The notes under the pieces were generated by a model, which was not told where the DNA came from, ran no database searches, and saw nothing but the letters and a program-made list of their open reading frames with translations. From Pontederia crassipes (taxonomy: Eukaryota > Streptophyta > Magnoliopsida > Commelinales > Pontederiaceae), in the NCBI GenBank assembly GCA_030549335.1, contig CM060188.1, forward strand, positions 10,726,001-10,790,000: a stretch of DNA of 64,000 nt, read 5' to 3'. The number at the start of each line of letters is the position of its first letter. The first letter of the stretch is position 1. Below are positions 12,274-24,566 of this stretch, piece after piece. The position numbers and the translations under genes were made by a program.

Positions 12274-15037
12274 TCTTTAATTAATGTATGTGCTGTTCTA
12301 CTCTATTTGAGCTATCCAATTCATATTATCCTTCTATCTTTTGCCCACAAAAGGTCCTTTCTTGTCATTCCTTTCTTTACATTGTTGTTTTATAACTTTT
12401 CTTAAATACAATATGTTCCGAAGTGTACTAAGGTAGATCTACCATGGGATAGTTTTGGCAATAATATTGCGTCCGCATGCTTTAGCAAAATGCTTGTGAA
12501 CCCTCTGTGTGAACCTCCGAGCAGCTGTGTGTGAAACTATAAATTGCTTTGCAACATTATAAGCTGAAGCGCTGAACGCCTTCTAGGTTTCGATATTTTT
12601 TAATGATTAACAAATGACGGTAATTGGAGGCAGTGTGAGGCTCTTCCCTTATTCTTCTTGCTTCTGGCCTTGGAGGCTTGTACTTTTGCTAGTTCTAGTT
12701 TAGCCTTTTGTTTCTCATGCTTCGGGAGTGGGAAGCCTATATAGGCATCACTGTGAATAAATTTCTAGACAAACTATGGCTTTGGTGATTCATGTTATAT
12801 CATCTGCATTCTCTTCTTTCTATTTTTTTTAGCCTAATAAATGTCTAGGCAAACTGGTTGGTTCACGCCGAAGTGTAATCCAAGTAATCTTTTTGTACAT
12901 TTATAAATTCAATATTGACTTATTTCTGCTAAGTGCTAATTACCTAGAAAAGCCTGACACTGCTTTTAATCTTGATGCCTTATTGTGACGGAAGGATTGT
13001 AGAAAGATTGGAACCGGAAACGAATCCCCTTTTTAAATTTTTTTTTATAATACTAATGCAAGGAATTTGAATCAGTGTAATCAGATCTCTTGTTACAGTC
13101 TTCGATGTCTGACACATTTTTTTCAATCCTATGAAAGGCTGCAAAGGGGTTTATGTAGTTATTTGTGCCTGCAGACTTAATTTTATGGGTCCGAGTGATC
13201 CTTGATCGAATAAAAAGGGCCAGCTCATGAGGTTATGCCCATTGACCACTTGTTAAAATCTCCATGGCCATGAATTCTGAGACACCTGCTGCTGTTTAAA
13301 GTGAAAGCCCCGTGAGATCTTGCAACTTGCCAGTTGCACCTGCCGACAAGAATGCCTGGCTTTGTATAATCTCACAATTTTAAGTTGATTAATGATATTT
13401 TAATAGACTAGTACTAGTATAAAGGCTTCAAATATATCTTCATCTTAACTAAGGGATCATTCTTGTTTTGTGGCTCACAATTTTAGACTTCCAAGTTCTA
13501 ATTATGAGAAACAAAACAAAATATGATCAATAGGCATCAACAGATCATATAAATGCCAAATTGAAAGTTGTCGCTTCCTTCAACACCAATAATATCCTTT
13601 AAGCCGATGCTTGATTTGGGATTATGATCATGAAACACTGAAATTTTGATATTGATGTTTATTTTGGGTAGAACACAGAAGCATTGACAGAGCATCTGTT
13701 GGCATCTTCTGACTTTTTTTGTACATGAAGACGATAATTCCTCAGAAAGAGGAGTACAATACAAATGGAAGTGAGTGCATGATGAAGCCCTTCGATGCGC
13801 GGTCAGTGGCACGCCTCCTGGTGTCAGTCAGATGATCCGCCCAAAATTAAGGGAACACGAGACACCGCCCCACCAACATCACCAGATCCCTCTATTTTTC
13901 AGCTAAATAAATCACCTCCCTAAGGTGCAGGCAAACCCCTCCAATTCAATGAATTGGAATATGATCTCCCATTAATTTAGTTTGAAATAAAGAGCATAAA
14001 ACTTGAACTTATTATCAAACCAACTTTTGGTACAAACTTTTCATTGATGATAAACTTACACAACTTTTAGATACTAATTTTGCTGCACGGTTTAAAGTCA
14101 CAGCCTTCTGATTTTCTATCAAATTATCATCCTCTAATATATTAAGCAACAACGTTGATCAGTTGCGTAATTTGAAACTCAGATTAGGAAGGTGTTTACA
14201 AATATCATTAAATTTTCCAGTAGAGAGAACAAATAAACATCCAAATGTTTAAACATTAACAAAAATATTTTACAGAACTTGAATTTATACCTCTAAACCG
14301 AAAAAAGAATTTGAATTTATAATTCTTTGCTATGTTTGGTTGACGAACATGGATCAGAACTAAGTAAAATTCAGTCAACATGTGGTAAAACATTGGTGGA
14401 GCAGAATTGTAATCTCGATCAACGCACAATGTTTCGTTGGAAAAAAAATTGCGAAGTGGCCAAATACGCAATCCCGATCAACACATAATGTTCGGTTAAA
14501 AAAATTCTCGCCAAGTGGCCGAACTTTCTAAGTTCTTGCGCGCGCCCTGAACCAGTCTTCTATTCCACGCCGACATTTACTCATTTTCCAATCCTGAAAA
14601 ATCAAATCAAGAAAAAGAATTTCGATACATGCTCAACTTTTCCAAACGCTCGACCTCAATGAAATTATCATTTCAATAAGTTATAAGTTATAAGAATTAA
14701 GTAGAACTTTTATTCATCTATACAAACAAAGCCATTTAAGATTAATCATTTCCTTGCTGACCGACGAAAATTTTAAAAAAAATACCACTCAAGTTTAAAT
14801 AAACAGAGAAAGAGAAAAAAAAGTCGATGCACACATCACAAGAGACACACCCTAACACCCTCTCTAAACACTCTGGTAACTCCACCAGTTTCCACTCCTC
14901 TCTCTGTCTTTCTCTCTCTCGGGAAACGAAGCCACGCTCTCCTCCTCTTCCACCTCCTCCACCTCTCAAATGTTCGGCAACAAATCCAAAGTCCAAACTC
15001 GCACAAAAACAGTAATTACAATTGCACGGAGCACATC
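12274..15037. other. Intergenic MON1 to receptor kinase
   Basis: MON1 3' sequence and AT-rich spacer; no gene recognised. Nearest the kinase, 14890-14970 is CT-rich (likely 5' UTR), with a TATA-like ttaaataaa near 14795. A 62-codon upstream ORF (14827-15015) ends 22 nt before the kinase start, but there is no evidence that it is translated. Confidence 0.5.
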
Positions 15038-17557
15038 ATGGCCGCCGTCAAATCCCCCCTCTTCCTCCTCGTCCTCCTCCACCACCACATTGCCATGCTC
15101 CGCCCCGCTTCGGCTGCCTTCAGGCCATCGGACGACATCCTCATCAACTGCGGCGGCGACGCCACGGTATCCCTCGCCGACGGCCGGGCGTTCCGACCCG
15201 ACGGCCGCGGCGCGCCCTCCTCGTCCTTCCTCTCCCCCGCTTCCCACAGCGCTGTCGTGCGGGCCTACTCGTCCAGCCTCTACGGCAGCGCTCGCGTCTT
15301 CACGGCGAGGAGTCAGTACCGGCTCCCGATTGCGGAGAAGGGCAGGCATTTCCTGAGGCTGCATTTCTATCCCCTCCCCGGCGGCGCCTACGACCTGACG
15401 TCAGCTCTGTTCTCGGTCACCGCCGATCGCTTCACGCTGCTGCACAACTTCTCATACTCGAAACCGCGCGCTGGGTCGCGTGCTCTGCTGAAGGAATACG
15501 TAATCGAAGCAGGCTTCGGGTCGGCGCCGTTGATACTCACGGTGTCTCCTTCTGACGGTTACGTCGGCTTCGTCAATGCAATCGAGGTTCTGTCGATCCC
15601 GGATGGCGTGATCCCGTCGGCCCCGTTGCCTGTTCCTCCTGTGACCGGCTTCATTATCTCCTCCGGCATTGCGTTGGAAATGGTTTACAGAGTAAACGCC
15701 GGTGGTCCGGCTTTGAGTCCTGGGAATGACACGTTGTGGAGAGCTTGGGAGAATGATCAAGCGTTCCTGATCAATTCGGCTTCTGTGCATAACGTCTCCA
15801 CTAGGCCGGAATTGATCAGATACCATGGAAACGTATCAATCTACACGGCGCCCACCTTTGTATATGCTACGGCAGATGAAATGGCGGACGCTAATGTTGG
15901 TAACCCAAAATTCAACATCTCTTGGGTATTCAAAGTGGATTCAGGTTTTGATTATCTGGTGAGACTTCATTTCTGTGATTTTATCAGCAAATCGGCTCGA
16001 GACCTCCTGTTCAATGTCTACATAAACAATCAGTCCGTGTTGAGCTCGTTGGATGTGTCGAACAGGGTCGGTTTATCTTCTGCTTACGTTGTGGATTTGG
16101 TAGTTGATGTGCAGATGGATTCAGATGCCATTCTAGTTCAAGTAGGCCCTTCAGATCTGGCGAGCGTTCTACCCAATGCATTCCTCAATGGTCTTGAGAT
16201 CATGAAACTCAGCAACTCCATGGAGAGCTTTGACATGACTCATACTATGAATGCCATCAGTATTCAGGTTGTAAAGAAAAGAAAAAAGGTGCTTCTTCTC
16301 ATTACATCATGCTTAGGAGGAGCTTTACTTGTATTTGCCATTGCTGCAATGCTCCTCTTATACTTACGTCATCGAAGGAGATCAAAGAAGTTGGTGTTGA
16401 ATTGGTTCCCTTCCCCGGCCACTCTCACTACTCACATGGGCCACTCTGAAACAAAGGTCTCGGCTCAAAGCTTTGCTTCATCTGGTCCTTTTCTAGGACT
16501 GGGACAATTACTAGGTTTTTCAGAGATACAAGAGGCGACTAAGAACTTTGATCAGAGCTTGGTGATTGGTGTTGGTGGTTTTGGAAAGGTCTATAAGGGA
16601 GTTCTGGAAAATGGCCTTGTTGTTGCAGTGAAAAGGGGAAACCCTCAATCTCAGCAGGGTTTGACTGAGTTTAGGACTGAGATAGAGATGCTATCAAAAC
16701 TACGCCATCGCCATCTTGTTTCTCTTGTAGGACACTGCCATGAAGGAAATGAGATGGTGCTTGTTTATGAATTTATGGCCAGAGGCCCCCTTCGCAAACA
16801 CTTGTATGGGTCAGACCTCCCACCTCTATCATGGAAGCAGAGACTTGAGATTTGCATAGGTGCTGCCAAAGGTCTGCATTACCTCCACACTGGGGCAGCT
16901 GAGACCATCATCCATCGTGATGTCAAAACAACAAACATTCTTCTTGATGGTAATTTAACTGCGAAGGTTGCTGATTTTGGTTTGTCCAAGATGGGCCCTA
17001 GCTTAGACCAGACTCACGTGAGCACAGCCGTGAAAGGAAGCTTTGGTTATCTTGACCCTGAGTACTTCAGAAGACAGCGTCTCACTGAAAAATCTGATGT
17101 CTACTCTTTTGGAGTGGTTATGCTTGAGGTTTTGTGTGCCAGGCCTGCGATCAATCCGGCACTCCCAAGAGATCAGGTTAACATAGTCGAATGGGCTATG
17201 AATTGGCAAAAGAGAGGTCAACTTGAGCAGATAATTGATCCTCATCTTGCCGGAAATCTTAGTCTCGATTCCCTACGTAAATTTGGTGGAACAGTGGAGA
17301 AATGTTTAGCAGAACATGGTAGTGAGAGGCCAACGATGGGTGATGTGCTGTGGAATTTAGAATATGCTCTTCAACTTCAGGAAACTTTTACAAGGGTAGT
17401 TGGAGAAGGAAGCAGTACTAATACCATTCAGGAACTTCCTGATTGGATTCCACAGCTAGAGAACATAGGCAATGGCAGCTTCAGTGTTGTTAGTGATGGA
17501 ACAGACATTGCATCAAGCAGAGTGTTCTCTCAACTGTTGGATCCAAAAGGAAGATAG
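15038..17557 (+). CDS. CrRLK1L malectin-like receptor kinase (At5g24010-like)
   Basis: This is a plasma-membrane receptor kinase of the Catharanthus roseus RLK1-like family (FERONIA/THESEUS relatives), which senses cell wall state and often RALF peptides. The single intronless frame of 839 aa fits the family. It has a signal peptide (residues 1 to ~27) and two malectin-like domains (~33-390) with several N-x-S/T sites. The transmembrane helix is at ~418-442 with a basic stop-transfer (RHRRRSKK). The kinase spans ~508-780: Gly-rich loop GVGGFG (511-516), catalytic Lys532 in VAVK, HRDVK (626-630), DFG (646-648), and the activation segment GSFGYLDPEYFRRQ. All catalytic residues are present and it is an RD kinase. 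By overall feel it is closest to the At5g24010 subgroup; ligand and role are not readable from sequence. The 5' half is very GC-rich and the kinase half less so, a monocot-like gradient. Confidence 0.93.
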   Translation: MAAVKSPLFLLVLLHHHIAMLRPASAAFRPSDDILINCGGDATVSLADGRAFRPDGRGAPSSSFLSPASHSAVVRAYSSSLYGSARVFTARSQYRLPIAEKGRHFLRLHFYPLPGGAYDLTSALFSVTADRFTLLHNFSYSKPRAGSRALLKEYVIEAGFGSAPLILTVSPSDGYVGFVNAIEVLSIPDGVIPSAPLPVPPVTGFIISSGIALEMVYRVNAGGPALSPGNDTLWRAWENDQAFLINSASVHNVSTRPELIRYHGNVSIYTAPTFVYATADEMADANVGNPKFNISWVFKVDSGFDYLVRLHFCDFISKSARDLLFNVYINNQSVLSSLDVSNRVGLSSAYVVDLVVDVQMDSDAILVQVGPSDLASVLPNAFLNGLEIMKLSNSMESFDMTHTMNAISIQVVKKRKKVLLLITSCLGGALLVFAIAAMLLLYLRHRRRSKKLVLNWFPSPATLTTHMGHSETKVSAQSFASSGPFLGLGQLLGFSEIQEATKNFDQSLVIGVGGFGKVYKGVLENGLVVAVKRGNPQSQQGLTEFRTEIEMLSKLRHRHLVSLVGHCHEGNEMVLVYEFMARGPLRKHLYGSDLPPLSWKQRLEICIGAAKGLHYLHTGAAETIIHRDVKTTNILLDGNLTAKVADFGLSKMGPSLDQTHVSTAVKGSFGYLDPEYFRRQRLTEKSDVYSFGVVMLEVLCARPAINPALPRDQVNIVEWAMNWQKRGQLEQIIDPHLAGNLSLDSLRKFGGTVEKCLAEHGSERPTMGDVLWNLEYALQLQETFTRVVGEGSSTNTIQELPDWIPQLENIGNGSFSVVSDGTDIASSRVFSQLLDPKGR

Positions 17558-18969
17558 CCCAGTAAGCTTCCTATTTTTAATCTTCTCACTTACAATTTTG
17601 CTTGTGTTCTTACTTTTACAGTACACTACATGTTTGTTATCAATAACATATTGTTGTTCAAGTGCACTTTAAATGGTGGCATAATGTGGATCCTTACTTG
17701 ACTCTACGATCACATAACATCATTGTATTTGTGGATGATTAAATTAGCCTATGTATGTGACTATGTAAAGACCAAATATAATCTTGATTAATTAGCAAGC
17801 TCGCATACAAAACATAACTTATATGACATTTCTCACCTGCAAATGAATATCATTTAAGTAGAGTATAAGTTTTTCTCATGACTCCATATTCCCATTATAT
17901 GTTAAATAACCAAATAACTGTTTCTCTGTCCCTGAACGATATCAAAGAACTATAAGCTATTTCCCCGAAACAATTATATCTGATTGGTTAAAAGGTAGCC
18001 TAGTGTTGTCTAAAAAACTTAATGTTCATTCCAGAAATCTTAATGTTCATTCAAGAATTCTTGAACTCGTTATTAAGAAAACTCTCTGTCCATTCATTAA
18101 AATTCATACCATATTAGAATTGGATCTTTATTGCACCCATGGAAGTAAAAAGTATGTCTCATGATTGGTATGTATTCTTTTGTTTCAAAAAATACTTTCC
18201 TTTATGTGCTTGCAAATGATCTTCCTCTTAGGAAGCAATTCATGCACGAGTGATGACAAACAAAATGATTTTTACTCTTGTCAGCTTATCAATTGTGTTA
18301 GCTAAGGTCTAATGTCTCGAGGCTTTGTATTATGTCTTGAATAGGTAATTGGAAAATGTGACCTAAACAACAACTAACTTCTCTACTGCTACATGCATAA
18401 TTATTGTGACTGTTTGGATGTTACTTGCAGTTACTTGGAAATTAAACAAATATTTGTAAACTACTATTTGTACGAACATTTAATCTGAATAAATAATTCT
18501 CCAGAAGTTACTTTCACATTTATTGACTATGGAGGGATATTGACTGGATTTTTTGTATCCAATTCAATACACATGTCAAATGGACTGGAATACTGCAATC
18601 AAAGAAATCTGTTATACACAACTTTCCTCTTTTCATAAAGCATCTAGGAAAATGAATATTGATAATGATTTCATAATGAAGAAAAGGTAGAATAATACCA
18701 TGTGTTATTATCTATATGAAGAAATCAGATCAACCAATTGTAAGCAAAATTTGAAATCCTCAGATTTTAAGCAAAGGAAAGTGCATTTCTAATAACTTGA
18801 AATGTTCTAAACATAATTTGAACTTTCACGAACTGTGAGTCCAAGAAGAGAAAAAGTTATCAAGGCATCCGTCCACCTACATGGTAAACCAGCATATAAG
18901 CCTATGGTAAATTCATGGTTCCTAATAAATTCTCATTTCAGATCATGTCACACCACTTGCATGGCTACT
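17558..18969. other. Intergenic between kinase and DUF1635 gene
   Basis: Convergent 3' flanks, AT-rich. No ORF, RNA gene or repeat with support was seen. Confidence 0.5.
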
Positions 18970-20884
18970 TCAATCATATCTCTGTCTTTTGCCAGTATCT
19001 GCATCGCTGCTAAACAATGATGCATTCATATACCTCTTTGAAGGAACTAAGCCAGTTAGACCAGGATGAGGTATCAAAGGCTCTACTTGGACATTAGATT
19101 TATGAGCCAGATTGTGTGGTTTCAGATCTACAACCTCACTGAATTGGAGAGTTTTAATTGCCAACGGAGGAATATGAAATGCTTGGAGTGGAGGAGGATT
19201 GCACCATTCTGGAAGCCACCCCGCCAACATAAGTGTCTGCAGCAGAGGACCTGCTTCCAGAACCGTCCGCAGTAACTTTCCTTTCACAGGCAGAGGCTTA
19301 TTAAGAACAAGACTATCAATAAGGGCAGAAGCTGGATCAGATTCACCAGTACTCGAAGTGATCACATTATCTTCTTGGATCTTCGTTTGCTGTTGCTGCT
19401 GTTGGTGGACGGCGTTGCAAGTATCAGCCATGTTCATGCTTGAAAATTCTGGAGAGTTAACAGGGTTGAAAAAGGAGTCAACAGGAGATGAACTGTATGA
19501 ACGAAGGTTGGGAGTTCCCGAAAGGTTATCAGATTCAGTGATGTTGGAGCCTGCTCTAATTTGCCTCACCGGCGAATCATGAAGCCAAGGTTGCGCATAA
19601 TTCTGGACAAAGTTAGGCTGTGTGAGCTGCTGCTGAATGAGCTGCACTTGTTGTTTTGCTTCATCTCTCTCACATGTCATGACCTTGACAATCTCAATCA
19701 GCTGATTAATTATTTCCCTTGTCTTCCTTGACTCCTCGTTTGTGTTGGACCTGCATGTTTCTAGCTCCATGGTAGTACACAGTAGCTTGTACTTCAGTTC
19801 TTCAATGTTCTGTTAAAAGAAAAAGGAACAGTATTTTTTTGTGGAACCACATGAATATGAGCAACATGCAAATTGGATGAAATAAAAGAAACATGCAAAA
19901 GATATTGTATTACTCTCTAAAATGTCATATAATTTTTGCATAATGGAAAGCTCTTTTCATTCTAAAATGGCAGAACTGGGGGGTTACATGCAGATTAAGT
20001 TAAGTTGAACTCCATTTTCGTAGAATCTCATGAGCTACTTAGTTTTCTATTGTGGTGATAAATCTACCAACTAGGAGGAAGAGTCTATTTACTGATGTGA
20101 GGTACAATAAAGGGCTATCATAGCACCCATCCAAACCATAACATTAGTGACACAGCACCAACTCCTTGTACCACTCTCCTGGATATGTGCAGCAGAGTTC
20201 CATCAGTTCACTCATGTTCATATCACAAAGAACGTGATAGGAAAAAAATTACTGCAAAAGAATCCTTTATTTTTTCTGCACATAAGTACCACGGCCACAG
20301 AGAAATTTACACGTGTGTACTAGTCACTCATCAAACATAAAATGTTTACCCAAAGCGTGGTTTTTTTATCCTAAAAGAAAATTATTATTCCCTTCTACTG
20401 TGTATTGTATATATTAATTACTTTCAAACTCAGAGGTTAATTCCAGAAAGAAATATCATAAAAGTAATTCCTTCCATTGTTTTCCTAAACTTGTGGTGGA
20501 AATTTGTTTAGATTCAGAAATTTTGAAAAGATTATTCTCTAATTTTTCATCATCTAAGAGAGCATAACATTTTGATGTACAACACGGCAAATATTGACGG
20601 CACAACGTCGAAACAGAGTTTCATCAAGAGATAAAAATCCAGCGACACAGAGCAAAAAAGATTTTCCTGCATGAAGACCATTAAACACCCAAACACCAAT
20701 GCAGAAGCATTTCATGTTCTACTCCAAAGTTAACTTAAATGTAACACATAAAACACGAGAGAGAGAGAGAGGCATAATCATTCTTTACACAATGAACAAG
20801 GAAGAAAACACAAGAACAAACCAGAGCAGCAGGAGAAGAATTATGGCGCCTGACCTCATGGTAGCTCCACGGAGAAGAGTCCAT
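18970..20884 (-). CDS. DUF1635 family protein, coiled-coil
   Basis: Two minus-strand exons join in phase 0: 20884-20855 (30 nt, MDSSPWSYHE) and 19809-18970, giving 289 aa. The join recreates the family N-terminus WSYHENIEELKYKLLCTTME, and GT and AG borders are present. Residues ~11-75 form a Lys/Glu/Gln-rich coiled coil. The middle is Ser/Asn/Gln-rich and probably disordered. The C-terminus holds the second conserved block (KGKLLRTVLEAGPLLQTLML, then PPPLQAFHIPPL). The family is plant-specific and I know of no assigned biochemical function. The intron is ~1.05 kb. An in-frame upstream ATG (20920) would add 12 residues, but the family start favours 20884. The gene converges with the receptor kinase gene. 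Confidence 0.88.
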
Positions 20885-21000
20885 TTCCCTGATGAATTCA
20901 CCAAGAATCCAATGATCCACACCCCCCTCACAATCTCTCCGCTTCTACCTTCTCTCTCCTCTTCTTCCTTCCACATTGTCTCTTTTAATGGACCCTTGAC

Positions 21001-21008
21001 TTTATATA
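21001..21008 (-). promoter_or_regulatory. TATA box of the DUF1635 gene
   Basis: TATATAAA reads on the minus strand 117 nt upstream of the ATG at 20884, a normal spacing for a short 5' UTR. Confidence 0.5.
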
Positions 21009-21047
21009 AAAGCTCAGGAAGCCACTATTTTCCAGGAAATCATACCA

Positions 21048-21076
21048 TATATATAATATATATATATATATATATA
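21048..21076. repeat. (TA)n microsatellite
   Basis: Near-perfect TA dinucleotide run upstream of the DUF1635 gene. Confidence 0.8.
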
Positions 21077-21209
21077 ATAGGAGAGAGGAGGGCGAAAAGC
21101 ATAAAACTAAAAAAGGGAGGGATTTTTTAATTAATCTTCGAATTTCGAAATCACAGGAATAAAAGGAATGTGGTGCATGGATTCTTACCCTCTGCTTTGG
21201 AAGGTTGTC

Positions 21210-23700
21210 CATTCTCTCTCTTTTTATATGGAATTTGAACCCTCACAAATGATTCCCTCCTAAAAATTACAGACAAATATGGTAATTAATTTTGTTTATA
21301 TCTCTTACGTACCTTAATCAACGTAATTCATTCATTATGAGGAAGTGATTCCTGTAACATATTTTATTTTCCTCAATTAATGCCCCCATCCATTTTTTCC
21401 TGGGATTTTTTTTTAATGATCGATTTATTAGGAAGTTTGTTTTCTCTCGCTTTTTTTTTGTTGTTAATTGCATGATTTGAAATGGTTGCATTGTGCCAAT
21501 TAATGTAATTAAGCTCGCACTGTGGTTAATGCCAAGGACGATTAGGGTCAATTTAGCATTCTACTTTGGTTTATAATCATGTGATGTTTGATTTGGGGTT
21601 AACTAAGAGAATACGTGAATATTCTCTTGGTTAGAGTCAAACGCACGTTTTATTTGTCAAAAAGTACAAAAAGTAGACTTGACATTTTTAAAAAAATTAA
21701 TCTTGTAAATGGTGAAAAGTTGTGAGCTATCGTATTCTTTTCAAAAGAAAGAATACAGATAATCCGTTGCAAACTTCAAAAAATAATTAATCCGATGGAA
21801 TATGTGATTTAATTCCATATCTTTTTAGTCTCCATTCAAACGGTGCCTAAATTATTTTTATTAGAAGGTGAAAATTATTCGGGTCAGATTAATTTTTCAA
21901 TTAAAAAAATCACCTATTTTTTTACTTAATTTTTAACTTAAAATTTTTACTCTAAAATTATTTACAAAAATAAAAAAAACATCATCCTCTAACATATCAA
22001 ACTCTTTCTGATGATTTTTAAGAACCTTAATTTGATATATTAATATTTTGAAAATATATAATAAATTAAAATTAATATAAAAGTATTTGTTTTTATAGCT
22101 AAATATAAAATGTAATACTGAAGTTTTAAAACTGTTAAATTAGACTTGTGATAAAAAAATATATTATTTACATAAAAAATATTTTGCCAATAATAGAAAA
22201 GTTAATAACTTATGTATTAACTATATAAGTAACAAAAATAGACTCCATGACTCTACTGATTTTTTGAATGGGGTCATAATTTTAGTGGATCGATTTGTCG
22301 TATTAAATTTGGCCCAAATCGTATTTGAACTCTTAATTATTTTTTTTTACTTTTTCAATTCGAATTTTTTTAAAATTGGGATGGTGGAATTTTTCTTACA
22401 CTCTCAATCCGTTATATTCGGATGTGCAACTCTATAGGATACATAATAATAATTTTCGAATATTATGGTGGGAAGAAAAACTGAGTTAGTGATGCTTATA
22501 ATTCACACGAGATAACTTTTGCACAAACATGTGAGTATACATGTCTGCAACATTTCTTTCTTAGTTACTAATTGATTTTAAAAAAATAATAATAATTTTC
22601 ATTCTGGTCGGTAAAACCTGTCTGAACATTTTCATATTGGGAATGATCATTGAAGTCATACATAGAAAATTATCTGTTACATTTATGTTATTTTTCATGA
22701 TTTCTATTTGGAAGACAATTTTCTCTTATTATAGCTTAATACTAATTTCATACTAATGCGTGCATGTTTACCCGGTTGATCGGCAATCAGAAGAGTCAAA
22801 GACAACTTATCTATTTTTGCTTAATCAAAATTTTAAATTTGAATTATTATAAATTTAGAATATCTTTATTAGGAGTCTCTTGTTAAATATGCGCGTGAGA
22901 CGAATTTAATCAGATTAGTTGGACTCACGATGAATTAATTTTGATCATGTGGATAACACACTTTTTAATACCACGTAAGTTGAACTTTTGGCATCGTTTC
23001 TCGAACGTTGGCACTGAGATAAAAAAAAAAACAACTACAGTGGACTCTAATTACTATTACCAGCCATCTGATTCCCTGTATGATGATTGCACCGCACTCT
23101 CGTTACTCGTACCAGCTCTCATAATTTGCTTGCAGCGATTCATTTCAATAATAATGAAGAGGTTTCAGGCCATATATTTTGAAGCTTGACGATTTGATTC
23201 GATTACTAGGTCCCTTTGCACATCAAGATGCTGCCATGGGGAACTCATCCAAGAGTTGACCTAGTCATCCTTCCTACGTTTTTTTTAAAGGTTTCATCTT
23301 TCTTTTTTTTTTCTTTCGGTCTCTGCCTATGGCATTACAATATGGAAACCTAAGTTATCTAACAAGAATTTGGTGTGAAATTATGTGTTCTTGCCAGGCA
23401 CTTAATGTAATACATTTGTTAGTAACATTTAATAATGAATATAATATTCCAAAGTTAAGGACAAATAATTAGACTATATACAAATACGAATATGATTATG
23501 AATTTATACATAATTATCTCCTTCATTTGACAAAAATTAAATTCATGTGAACCAATTATTTATCCGAATTGTTACATAATGATATGGAAGCTAATTTCTC
23601 GTGTAACTTTATGAATTGACCCATCCTCGTAAGAGAATAAAAAATTGCCTATTTTTTATAGAATAAAAAATGTTTATTGAAATATATATGCTTTTTCTAT
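21210..23700. other. AT-rich intergenic DNA
   Basis: No gene, RNA gene or bounded transposon could be supported in this stretch. Confidence 0.45.
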
Positions 23701-23724
23701 GTCTATATATATATATATATATAT

Positions 23725-24566
23725 GGAAAAATGGAGGTGCGAAACGGCCAATTCTTCACACCGTGCGATGCGCGATCTCGCGCCTCCAAGCGAAATCCGA
23801 TAGCTTACATCAAATTTGATTGGATGCGATTGAGATGGGATCCAACGGTAACCTCCTCGATCACCGGTGCTCTCTCTCTCCTCTCGGCGTTGCGAAGCCC
23901 TCGATCGCCGGCGACCTTGCGATCCGGATCTCTCCTCCCTCCATCTCTTCCCCGCTCAAATCCGATCTCTCCTCCCTCCTCTCTTCTCCCCTCTCTATCC
24001 CTCTCAGAACCGATCCCTCCATCCACCGTGTCAAATCCCTTGCATCGCCGCCAAATCCCTTGCACCGTCGCCGCTATGACCTCACCCCTCCTTTCTTTCT
24101 CCCTATCTCTCCCCCTTTCAGGCCCGATCCCTCCATCCACTGCAGCCATATCCCTTGCATTGCCGCCGTCTTGACCTCACCCTCCCCCCTCTATCCGTCC
24201 TGTCCCTCAATCGGAGATTGCGAACTTGGAGCGCAATTCATTCGGCCGCACCCGAGCTATCAGGCCGCTGCCGCCGCATCGACCTCACCCTCAAGCAGTC
24301 GAGAGATATGCCCTCAAAATTAGCAGAGGGAGAGAGATCATTCGGTATCATCATCGACATCATGTCCGATCATCAGTGCCGGGTCTTGTCATTGGCGCCA
24401 CGTTGCTTGGGCGAAAAACAGAGAAAGGGAGGAGAGAGAGGAGAAACTTCAATTTCTCACGAGATATTTCTCGCCGAACTGTGTGTGCCGTCAGATCTCC
24501 TCTCATTGGTGGAGATTGCGTGTAGCACGGTGCGAAGAATTGGCCGCTTCACACCTCCATTTTTCC
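23725..24566. mobile_element. TIR element with terminal hairpins, next to (TA)n
   Basis: Terminal inverted repeats of ~40 bp: the left end at 23725 (ggaaaaatggaggtgcgaa) mirrors the right end at 24566. Each TIR contains a short hairpin, ggtgcgaa/ttcacacc with an 11-nt loop (23736-23762 and 24529-24555). The left edge abuts a (TA)n run (23703-23724) and the right edge is followed by ccatatatgg. The interior is GC- and CT-rich; its ORFs have low-complexity Ser/Pro or Arg/Glu products and are not credible genes. No transposase is present. Superfamily is uncertain: a MITE related to TA-targeting (Micron-like) elements is one option, a Pack-MULE another. Confidence 0.75.

Noticed and set aside
14827-15015. 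62-codon upstream ORF before the receptor kinase
   Set aside because: It could be translated if the 5' UTR starts upstream of 14827, but the transcript start is unknown and the peptide is low-complexity Ser/Pro.
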